64,000 nucleotides of DNA from positions 124,001-188,000 of the forward strand of contig CAWJCH010000003.1 in NCBI GenBank assembly GCA_963841205.1, given 5' to 3'. A program made the position numbers and the translations under genes. The notes beneath the pieces are model-generated. The model ran no database searches. It saw only the letters and a list, made by a program, of their open reading frames with translations, and was not told the origin of the DNA. This DNA is from CAWAWP01 sp963841205 (GTDB taxonomy: Bacteria; Chloroflexota; Ktedonobacteria; Ktedonobacterales; JADMIN01). Of this stretch, positions 54,985-62,928 are shown piece by piece. Positions within the stretch are counted from its first letter, which is position 1. Each line of letters starts with the position of its first letter.

Positions 54985-55182
54985 TCAGGATCGCACCTCG
55001 ACGAGGGCGACCACGTGCAGCGTCCCTCCCCATGGGATGACCTGGAAGGTGAGCACACGCTCGACGACGAACGTCCCGCCGCGGAACTCGTCGTGCTACT
55101 GACTGCCCGCGAGACCGTTGCGGGTATTCGCCAGGCTGGTGGGATTCTCCAGCGGGCCGAGGTGTATGGCCATGGTCTTCAC
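54985..55182 (-). pseudogene. Possible small protein interrupted by in-frame TAG
   Basis: From a GTG at 55182 (GAGAGGAGGGCG upstream) the frame reads MAIHLGPLENPTSLANTRNG, reaches TAG at 55096-55098 and continues in frame as HDEFRGGTFVVERVLTFQVI and GGTLHVVALVEVRS to a TGA at 54985. Good ribosome site and gene-like second half suggest a gene of about 65 codons with a nonsense change. Tentative. Confidence 0.35.
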
Positions 55183-55671
55183 GTCACGCCCTCCTCTCGT
55201 GCGATGGCGCCCCGCGCGCCGTCGGCCTCGGGCACTCATGGTGGTGGCGTCGCAAAGAGCGGACCGCCAATCTGCCGCCCCGGACAGAGTCGACGCCTAC
55301 CTCCTCGTGAGTGCATTCATTCTACGTTAGCCACGTGGCACACATTGCGCGCGTAGCACTGTCCGAACTGCTCGGCGTCTTTCGCGTTCCTCTGGGGTAC
55401 CCCGGAAAAGGTCACCACCGCGCGCCTGTTGGCGTTTCGCGTAGGGCACGATGTACCTCGGAGTCTCGACGCGTGCGGCATGACGGGCTACCGGGAAGAC
55501 GCCCCACACCGTGACGTCGCGCCGCACCGCATGGCGAGCTTCTTGCATGGGCCAAAGGGGTGACCTGGCACGCGTGCTCGTGGCGCATGCTCAGGAGGCC
55601 GTCCCTCGGGTGTCCTCCGAAGGATACCCTCCTGTCGCGCGTGCCCTCGGGGTTGGAAACGGGCTGCTCCC
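55183..55671. other. Gap, no gene supported
   Basis: About 490 bases before the split histidine kinase gene. Frames here are short and on both strands; none has a ribosome site and a recognisable product. Any promoter of the kinase should lie here. Confidence 0.4.
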
Positions 55672-57581
55672 ATGCCATCGATGCCACCGACTCCATCTGT
55701 CCCCCCGTCCGCCGGCGCATCCCGCACCTCCTTGGGCCGGCGTTGGGCTAGGGACCTGCTACACGATCGGTTGCTGCTGAGCGCTGTGATGGCCTGCGCG
55801 CCCCTGCTCGGCTTCCAGCTGACGATGATGCTCCGCCACCCCCCCGGATCGGGCCGGTCACCGACTGGCTCCGCCCGGCCCTCGCGTGGCTCGAACTGAC
55901 GATCGTGGTCGCCGTCAGCTACTGGCTCAGCCGCCGGCGCCGTTCGGAGGCCCTCTCCTGGTGGCTGTTCAGCGGGGGCACATTGTGCTACGCGATCGCG
56001 CGAACTTGGTGGACGCTGGAGAACGTGCTGATCTACCACCATGGCGGCGTCCCCTTCCCCAGCCTCCCCGACCTCTTCTTCGCGCTCCAATACCCCTTCT
56101 ACTTCCTGGCGGTGATCCTCATCCCTGTCGGCGACGTCTTTGGCCCTCGCCTGCTGGCGATCCTGGACGCCCTGCTCTGGATGGGAGGGGCGACTGCCTT
56201 CTTCTGGTATTTCCTTCTCACGCCGCTGTTCATTGCCAGCGGGTTGTCCGTGCTCGCCAAGACGGCGAGCCTGGGCTATCCGGTCGCCGATCTCTTCCTG
56301 CTCCTCGCCCTCTTGCGGGTCCTGCTGCGCCCGCTGCGCACGGTCGAGGATCACCCGGTCGTGGGGCTCATCGCTGCGAGCGTCGCCTGCTTGATCGTGG
56401 CCGATGTCGGGGCTATCCTCCTCACCCTCCATCCCGCCCACGAGTACCGGACGGGACAGTTCCCCGATTTCTTCTGGCTCGCCGCCGACCTGCTCATCCC
56501 GCTCGCGGCTATCGTCCAGGTGCGCGTGGTCCAGCGTCAAGGGTTGGGGGTGCCGCCGGTCCCCGAGAGCCAGGACCGCCAGGGGCACGACGCGGAGGAC
56601 GTCCGGGCGGTTCTCCGCCTCTTCCTCCCCCTCGTCGCCGCGCTGCTGGCCAGCAGCGCGATCCTCCTCCGCGCGGCGATGACCCGCCTGGCGGGCGCGG
56701 ATTGGCGCAGCATCGCCGCGCCGCTGGCGGTGAGTTCCGGCCTGCTGCTCCTGGTCATCGTGCGCCAGGCGGTCACCTTCTTGGAGATGAACCGGCTGCG
56801 CCGCACCGTCTTGGCCGCGCAGGCCGAGCAGCGGGCGCGCGGCGAGCTCGATCGGCGCAAGGACGAGTTCCTGAGCGTGGTCAGCCACGAGATGCGCACC
56901 CCCCTGACCACCATGGAGATGTTCTTCGGGCTCGTCGCACGCCGCCCCGACTCGCCGCCACCGCGCGGCGCGCTCGCCTATTCCCAACACAGCGTCCAGC
57001 GTCTCGCCCGGCTCGCCGACGATCTCGTGGACGACACGCGCGTCCTGCACGGTCGCCTCACCCTGCGCCTGGCACCGTGCGACCTGGGCACCATCGCGCG
57101 TGCGGCCGTCGAGGAGCAGCGCGCGGCGGAGCCGACGCGGACCATCCTGCTGCACCCAACGGCGGGCGGCGAGCCCCTGCCGATCCGCGCCGACGCCGAG
57201 CGGATCGGCCAGGTGGTCACCAACTACCTGACGAACGCGCTCAAGTACTCCGCCGCGGACCGGCCCGTCGAAGTCCGCCTGGCCGCGGTAAGGATCGCGG
57301 GCGGACCTGGAGAATGCACGGGGGAGACGGGCGAGACCTGTGATGTGGCGCGCGTCTCGGTGCACGATGCGGGCCTCGGCGTGCCGCTCGCCGACCAACC
57401 GCACGTCTGGGAACGCTTCTATGTCGTCGAGGGCACCACGGTCCAGAGCGGCTCCGGCACCAGCCTGGGCCTCGGCTTGCACACTTGCAAGGCCATCGTC
57501 GAGCGGCATGACGGCCACGTGGGGCTCGACAGCGCCCCCGGCGGGGGCTCCACCTTCTGGTTCACGCTGCCGCTGCGCTGA
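55672..57581 (+). CDS. Membrane sensor histidine kinase, reading frame broken at a C7 run
   Basis: The ATG at 55672 opens a frame with a first membrane helix (LLLSAVMACAPLLGFQLTMM). At the seven-C run 55839-55845 it leaves the frame of the rest, which continues as IGPVTDWLRPALAWLELTIV and six to seven more helices (an MHYT/7TM-like sensor), then HisKA with VVSHEMRTPLTTMEMFFG and HATPase (NYLTNALKYS, DAGLGVPLADQPHVW, SLGLGLHTCK). One extra C would join them into about 636 aa. Without it, a GTG at 55905 would give 558 aa. A sequencing error, a mutation or phase variation are all possible. Cas1 follows 35 bases later. Confidence 0.7.
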
Positions 57582-57616
57582 GTCACCCCGCCTCGGACTC
57601 ACAGTGCGTCGAAAAT

Positions 57617-58972
57617 GTGCTGGTTCGAGGTGCCTATGAAGTGCGGATTCGTCGGGCGCGGGCCATCGCGCCATGGAACGGGGGGCAGATCGCCCGCCTG
57701 CTTCTGCGGCGGAAGATCGAGGGGCAAGCGTCCGTGCTCGCCCGCCTCTCGGGAGCAGGTGCAGCCGTCGATGTGGTGCGCGGTGCGAGCGAGGCCTTGC
57801 AGGGGGCAGAGGACGCCGAACAGCTCCGGTGGGTCGAGGCGCAGGCGGCCGCCGTCTACTGGGGCGCGTGGGCCTCCGTCTCTGTGCGATTTGCCCGCAA
57901 GGACGAGGCGAAGATCCCGCAGCAGTGGGCGACCTTCGACTCGCGGAGCTCGCCGCTGACGAACTCACCCCGTCGTGCCGCCAACCCTGCCAACGCGCTG
58001 CTCAATTACCTCTATGCGATCCTCGAAGTCGAGGCACGCATCGCCTGCCTCGCGCTCGGGCTCGACCCGGGCATGGGCGTGCTGCACGCCGATCAGCGGA
58101 ACCGGGATTCGCTCGCCTGCGACCTGATGGAGGCCATACGCCCCGAGGTCGACGCGGCGGTGCTGGACTTGTTGGCGTCGCACACCTTCGCGGCGAGCGA
58201 CTGCTTCGAGACGCGGCAGGGGGATTGCCGACTCCTCTCCCCGATGACCCAGCGGTTGGCGGAGACCGCGCCGCAGTGGTCCAAAGCCATCGCCCCGGTC
58301 GCCGAGGAGGTGGCCCATCTCCTCTTCGAGGCCTATGAAGCACTGCCATCGATCGGCAGCTTGTCGCCACAGGCCGTCCGTACGGCGTCGGGGGTGGGGC
58401 GAGCGCGTAAGGCGTCGGCCCTCGCGACGCCATTGACTCAGGCGCATCGCAGCGCGGGTCGGGGGCGTCAGCGGAGACGTCCCGAGGTGGATGCGGGGCT
58501 GTCGCTCACGGTGTTGCCGAACGGTTGCCAGGGCTGCGGCGTCCCGTTGGACGATGCGGAGGCCGGCTATTGCGACGCGTGCCGCGACGAGCGTCGACGG
58601 GAGTTCATGCCCGACTTCACGGCGAGCGGCCCCGAGGCGTTGGCGCGTCGACGAGCAGCGGGCGACAATCCCGCCCACGGCGGCGAGGCGCGAGCCAAGC
58701 GGAGCACGCGACACGTCGAACAGATGCGCGCGAGCGCCGAATGGGAGGAAGTCCATGGGGACGATGATCGCGGCGACCTTGACTTCGCCCGCGACATCCT
58801 GCCCGGACTGGAGGGCATCTCGCTCGTCGATCTGATGCAGGCGACGGGGCTCTCGCGTCGCTACTGCTGGCGCATCCGCCGCGGCGAGACGGTGCCGTAC
58901 CCGCGCCACTGGGACGCCCTCAGGATGTGTGCGCGCCAACGCCACGACTCCGGACACCGAACCTCAGACTAG
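57617..58972 (+). CDS. cas1: Solo Cas1-like protein with C-terminal zinc ribbon and helix-turn-helix
   Basis: 451 aa from a GTG at 57617. Residues 10-245 match the helical catalytic domain of Cas1: NGGQIARLLLRRKIEGQA, the Glu of RWVEAQAAAVYW (E74), NPANALLNYLYAILEVEA, GLDPGMGVLHADQ (H157) and SLACDLMEAIRP (D169/E172), so all active-site residues are present. The N-terminal beta domain (about 80-100 residues) is missing; the gene starts 36 bases after the kinase stop. A C-terminal extension has CQGC/CDAC zinc-ribbon Cys (304, 307, 319, 322) and a helix-turn-helix (residues 402-425, LMQATGLSRRYCWRIRRGE). No Cas2, effector or CRISPR array was seen. Integrase role inferred. Confidence 0.78.
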   Translation: MLVRGAYEVRIRRARAIAPWNGGQIARLLLRRKIEGQASVLARLSGAGAAVDVVRGASEALQGAEDAEQLRWVEAQAAAVYWGAWASVSVRFARKDEAKIPQQWATFDSRSSPLTNSPRRAANPANALLNYLYAILEVEARIACLALGLDPGMGVLHADQRNRDSLACDLMEAIRPEVDAAVLDLLASHTFAASDCFETRQGDCRLLSPMTQRLAETAPQWSKAIAPVAEEVAHLLFEAYEALPSIGSLSPQAVRTASGVGRARKASALATPLTQAHRSAGRGRQRRRPEVDAGLSLTVLPNGCQGCGVPLDDAEAGYCDACRDERRREFMPDFTASGPEALARRRAAGDNPAHGGEARAKRSTRHVEQMRASAEWEEVHGDDDRGDLDFARDILPGLEGISLVDLMQATGLSRRYCWRIRRGETVPYPRHWDALRMCARQRHDSGHRTSD

Positions 58973-59411
58973 GCTGCCGGTTTGCTGAGTTCTTCATGCG
59001 GGTTCGCTGCTACTCGCTGGCGTTGGGGTCAGTTTAGGGGTCAGAGTGAAGTTATTGGCCCCTCTGTAAGAAGGTTCGCAGAGTGGGCAGCCATCGTACG
59101 CGGCATAGTGATGTGATGCAGACGCATGCTTCAGCCTGAACTCATGACGGTGTAAGTTGGCCCTCGCTTGCCAAGAGTGCAGTACTCATTGCTGATCACA
59201 TGAGAACGGCCCGTAGCGCTGGTTACACAGCAGCGGTGGTCAGCAGTCGTCACGTGGCTGTAAGGTGCGTTTGGTTCCGCGTCATATCCCGTTGACACAA
59301 TGCACACATAACTTCTTACGGCTCCCGCAATGCAAGAGCATTTCGTCAACCGGGGACCCTGTACCATGCGACTTTCTATCCGTTGAGCCTGGTGCCGAGA
59401 GGATCAATGCG
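58973..59411. other. Gap after Cas1
   Basis: About 440 bases, less GC-rich than the surroundings. Read for direct repeats at CRISPR spacing and found none. A short leftward frame (59131-59367) has no ribosome site. It probably carries the promoter of the transporter gene. Confidence 0.5.
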
Positions 59412-60362
59412 ATGGCTCACGTGCTCACGGTGCTCTCGAACGGGGCCGTCTTGCTCTTCGTCGTGACGACCATGCTGGCCATGGGCCTGAGCCTCACCGT
59501 CCCGCAGATCCTCGCGCCGCTGCGCCGCGTGAGGCTGGTCGTGCTGGCGCTCGTCGCGAATTTCGGGCTCGTTCCACTGCTGGCGTTAGCGCTCACCCAT
59601 ATCATCCCCCTGACCGAGCCGCTCAAGGTCGGCCTGATCCTGCTCGGCGCTGCGGCGGGCGCACCCTTTCTGCCCAAACTGGCGCAGTTCGCTCATGGCA
59701 ATATCGCTTTTAGCGTCGGGCTGATGGTACTCCTGATGGTTGGATCGATCCTCTACTTGCCGCTGGTGTTGCCGCTGCTCCTACCCGGCGTCCGGGTCGA
59801 TCCGCTCGCCATCGCCGTGTCACTCGTCTTGACCATGCTGCTGCCGCTGGGCATCGCCCTCCTAGTTCGAGCACGCTACCCAGAGCCGGCCGGGCAGTTC
59901 CAACCCCTGATGGGGCAAGCCTCAAATTTCGCTTTGTTGTTGGTGCTCGTGACCAGCCTACTCGCCAACTTTCAGGAGCTCATCGGGGTGATCGGGACGG
60001 GAGGGATCCTCGCGGCACTCATCCTCATCGGCGGGGGTGTCGTGTTCGGCTCACTGCTGGGTGGCCCTGGCGGCAACACGCGCACCGTGCTGGGGCTTGG
60101 GACGGGCCAGCGCAACATCTCGGCGGCCCTGCTGGTCGCCACACAGAGCTTCACCGATCCAAACGTGCTGGCGATGGTGCTGGTGGGGTCGACCGTGGGG
60201 CTGTTCGTCCTCTTGCCACTGGCGTTCGAGCTGGGTAAGAGGACATCCAATATCCCCACGACGGTGAGGGGTGCGAGGCGGGGTGCGCCAGCGAGCCTAT
60301 CCCCCACTGCCTCTGACGCAGCGGATGCGCCGCCGGCCGGAACCATGCCGGCGGCAAGCTGA
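59412..60362 (+). CDS. Bile acid:sodium symporter (BASS) family transporter
   Basis: 316 aa with nine to ten membrane helices. The opening LFVVTTMLAMGLSLTVPQIL and later LALALTHIIPL, LILLGAAAGAPFLPKLAQFA and GLGTGQRNISAALLVATQSF fit the BASS/SBF fold, whose two crossing helices bind Na+; the ...GNxxxAxL-like GQRNISAALL is the second crossover. Substrates range from bile acids to 2-oxoacids. GAGAGG precedes the ATG at 59412. The C-terminal 45 residues are polar and disordered. Confidence 0.82.
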   Translation: MAHVLTVLSNGAVLLFVVTTMLAMGLSLTVPQILAPLRRVRLVVLALVANFGLVPLLALALTHIIPLTEPLKVGLILLGAAAGAPFLPKLAQFAHGNIAFSVGLMVLLMVGSILYLPLVLPLLLPGVRVDPLAIAVSLVLTMLLPLGIALLVRARYPEPAGQFQPLMGQASNFALLLVLVTSLLANFQELIGVIGTGGILAALILIGGGVVFGSLLGGPGGNTRTVLGLGTGQRNISAALLVATQSFTDPNVLAMVLVGSTVGLFVLLPLAFELGKRTSNIPTTVRGARRGAPASLSPTASDAADAPPAGTMPAAS

Positions 60363-60539
60363 TCACGGTGCCAGCAGTCTTCGGGCAGCGCCGGGCAAAA
60401 CACAGGAGGTAATGCCGCGCATAGCGAGTATCGGCACTCGACCGGTAGGTCGAAGCCTCGGCTGGCTGAGCACACTGCATGAGCCACCTGAGAGGTGTTT
60501 GCGCTGTACCGAGTTTGACACGAGAGAGGACGGAACGAC

Positions 60540-61097
60540 ATGGCGATCCAAGACCGAGCGTCCCGCAACACTGCCACCCCGAAACGGAAGGGACTCACGG
60601 ACGGGGTAGCGACCGAATTCACGATCATCGCACCCGTCATCCCGGGTCACGAACAGTCGGTCCGCGAAGCGATTGCGAAGAGCACCAGCGATCCGCGGCG
60701 AACCGCGGCCGTGCAACAGGTCGGCATCTTGCACGAAGCCCGGTTCGTGGTCCTAAACGATGGCAAGCGGGTCCTGTTCGCCAGCAGCTTCGACGGCTCG
60801 TGGGATGACTACATCGACGACTTCTTCGCGACGTACATCCGCGAGGTCTTCGACAACGTCTGGTCGCATTGCGAGGGCTACCCCGGCACCGGTGACCCCA
60901 GCGTCAGGGATTGGTTCATGAAGTATGCAGTGGAAGCATCCGCCTATCTCTCGTCCTACCCGAATGCCACGACCCGGGACATCTGGAAGGCGCTCGCCGT
61001 GCAGAAGGCGTTCCAACAGGTGCTCGACAACCCAGCGGCCGAGCGGGCATTGCAAGACCCGGCCATGAAGCCGCTGCTCGACCTCGCGGCGGGGTAG
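60540..61097 (+). CDS. Conserved hypothetical protein of the peroxidase cluster
   Basis: 185 aa, soluble. The centre, ATEFTIIAPVIPGHEQSVRE followed by RFVVLNDGKRVLFASSFDGS and WDDYIDDFFATYI, has the beta-alpha-beta pattern of dimeric alpha/beta-barrel (ferredoxin-like) domains, the fold shared by Dyp peroxidases and chlorite dismutases. It precedes the Dyp peroxidase by 365 bases on the same strand, so a partner role is possible. GAGAGGACGG precedes the ATG. Function unknown. Confidence 0.65.
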   Translation: MAIQDRASRNTATPKRKGLTDGVATEFTIIAPVIPGHEQSVREAIAKSTSDPRRTAAVQQVGILHEARFVVLNDGKRVLFASSFDGSWDDYIDDFFATYIREVFDNVWSHCEGYPGTGDPSVRDWFMKYAVEASAYLSSYPNATTRDIWKALAVQKAFQQVLDNPAAERALQDPAMKPLLDLAAG

Positions 61098-61462
61098 GGA
61101 AGCATCGGCGTGGGGGCCGTTTGGGGAGCGTGAGCGGGCGCGCAAGGAGATATCTTCTGGCGGTCATCCCTGTCGCGCCACCAGTTGAACCACCCGGAGC
61201 GCAAGGAGCCGCGTCATTGTGCGGAGGTCTTCGACACGTGAGGTTGTCGACCCGTCGCCGCTCCACTCGCATGGGCCTGCGCGCAGGCGCGACAGCGGCG
61301 GGTCGGGCGGCGTTGCGGCGGCGATGATGTGATCGCTCACCATGTCACCGCCTGCGCGCATGGCGAGGCGAGGTGAAACGGTTGGTAGGAACCGATCGCA
61401 CCAGGGTGGTCACACGGAGGTAATCGCTCAGAAGTGATCGCGCCAGCGATGAGGGAGAGAGG
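61098..61462. other. Gap between the 185-aa gene and the Dyp peroxidase
   Basis: 365 bases with no supported gene. I saw no strong promoter by eye, so the downstream gene may be read from upstream or from a weak promoter here. Confidence 0.4.
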
Positions 61463-62776
61463 ATGCTCGAACTCGACCAGATTCAGGCCACGCTCCTGCG
61501 CGGGGCGCGATATAACCAAGCACACTACCTGCTCGTTCGCTTCCAGGATGCCGGGCAGGGCCGGGCGTGGGTCCGCAAGGGGGCCGAGTTTGTGACGACG
61601 GCGGCAGCGTGGGACCGCGACCCGGAGTGGACGATCAACGTCGCCTTCAGTTACGCCGGCCTGCGAGCCCTGGGACTGCCCCCCGCCGCCCTCGCCAGTT
61701 TCCCCGAGGCGTTCCGCGCGGGGATGGCGGCCCGTGGGCTCGTCGGGGACACCGGAGAGAGCGACCCGTCGCGCTGGGAGTTCGGCGGCCCCACTACCCC
61801 CGTCCATGCGATGGCGATCGTGAGCGCGCGCGACGACACCACCTTCGAGAACCTGCGGGCCAAGTACCAGCAGGTCGTCGCGGCCATGCCCGACGTCGAA
61901 CGGGTGTACCGCCAGGACGGATGGCACGCCGACGACGGGCGGGAGCACTTCGGCTACCTCGATCCGATCAGCCAGCCGGCCATCGAAGGCAGTGGACACG
62001 ACCCGCTTCCCGGCCAGGCGCCCGTCCTGAAGGCGGGGGAGTTCGTGCTGGGCTATCCCGACGAGCACGGGCACGCGATCATGCCGACGCCGGACCTGCT
62101 GGGGCGCAACGGCAGCTACCTCGGGGTGCGTAAGTTCCACCAGAAGGTGGCCGCCTTCCGCGCCTTCCTCTCGCGGCAAGCCGACAGCCCCGACGCGGCC
62201 GAGCTGCTCGCGGCCAAGATGGTGGGACGCTGGCGTAGCGGGGCGCCGCTGGTGCTCGCGCCCGACCACGACGACCCGGAGCTGGGGGCTGACCCGATGC
62301 GCAACAACAACTACCGGTACCAGGAGGTCGATCCGGTGGGCCTGCGCTGTCCGTTGGGCGCACACGGCCGCCGGGCGAATCCGCGAGACAGTGCCGATGT
62401 GCTGGGGGTCGATCGTCACCGCCTCCTACGCGGTGGCAGCCTGTACGGGCCGAGGCTGCCGGAAGGTGCGCCCGACGACGGCGTCGACCGTGGCCTCTTC
62501 GGCTTCTTCATGTGCGCGGACATCAGCCGGCAGTTCGAGTTCATTCACAACCTGTGGATCAACGATGGCAATTTTGCCGGTCAAGGCGCCGATCGGGACC
62601 CGCTCATCGGCGACAACGACGGCAGCGGGCAGTTCGTGATCCCCAAGACGCCGATCCGCCGGCGCATCCAGAGCCTGCCGAGCTTCACGGTGGTCCGCGG
62701 GGGGGAGTATTTCTTCCTGGCCGGCATTCGGTCCCTGCGCTGGCTGGCCGACGGCAAGTATACCAGCGGAGTATAG
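61463..62776 (+). CDS. Dyp-type heme peroxidase
   Basis: 437 aa. The distal motif FGYLDPISQPAIEG carries the catalytic Asp but has Pro where the family GxxDG has Gly; the proximal heme His is in CPLGAHGRRANPRD and the heme Arg in LLRGGSLYGPRL. No Tat signal, so the enzyme is cytosolic or encapsulated. Length and the long insertion loops fit class C/D proteins. It oxidises dyes or phenols with H2O2; the natural substrate is unknown. GGGAGAGAGG precedes the ATG. Confidence 0.85.
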   Translation: MLELDQIQATLLRGARYNQAHYLLVRFQDAGQGRAWVRKGAEFVTTAAAWDRDPEWTINVAFSYAGLRALGLPPAALASFPEAFRAGMAARGLVGDTGESDPSRWEFGGPTTPVHAMAIVSARDDTTFENLRAKYQQVVAAMPDVERVYRQDGWHADDGREHFGYLDPISQPAIEGSGHDPLPGQAPVLKAGEFVLGYPDEHGHAIMPTPDLLGRNGSYLGVRKFHQKVAAFRAFLSRQADSPDAAELLAAKMVGRWRSGAPLVLAPDHDDPELGADPMRNNNYRYQEVDPVGLRCPLGAHGRRANPRDSADVLGVDRHRLLRGGSLYGPRLPEGAPDDGVDRGLFGFFMCADISRQFEFIHNLWINDGNFAGQGADRDPLIGDNDGSGQFVIPKTPIRRRIQSLPSFTVVRGGEYFFLAGIRSLRWLADGKYTSGV

Positions 62777-62885
62777 CGGCGAGGGAAGCGGTGGGGGCTA
62801 CAGCGTGCTAGGGATACACGAGGGGCAGGGCACTGGTTAGCATCCTGGGCCTCATCACCGCGCCAGCCGCGCATGCAGCCACTGG

Positions 62886-62920
62886 GGACACGAGAGGACA
62901 CGAGAGGACACGAGAGGAGA
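62886..62920 (+). repeat. Tandem GGACACGAGA repeats before the catalase gene
   Basis: Three and a half copies of a 10-bp unit. Each holds GAGAGGA, so several ribosome-site-like sequences lie in a row 10 to 40 bases before the GTG start at 62929. Confidence 0.85.
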
Positions 62921-62928
62921 GGATCGCC

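Noticed and set aside
55488..57968. 826-codon minus-strand frame across the histidine kinase
   Set aside because: Low-complexity Arg/Ala/Glu composition with no domain; it mirrors kinase codons on the plus strand.
58973..59411. CRISPR array near the Cas1-like gene
   Set aside because: Read for direct repeats of 20-40 bases at regular spacing and found none here or elsewhere in the window.
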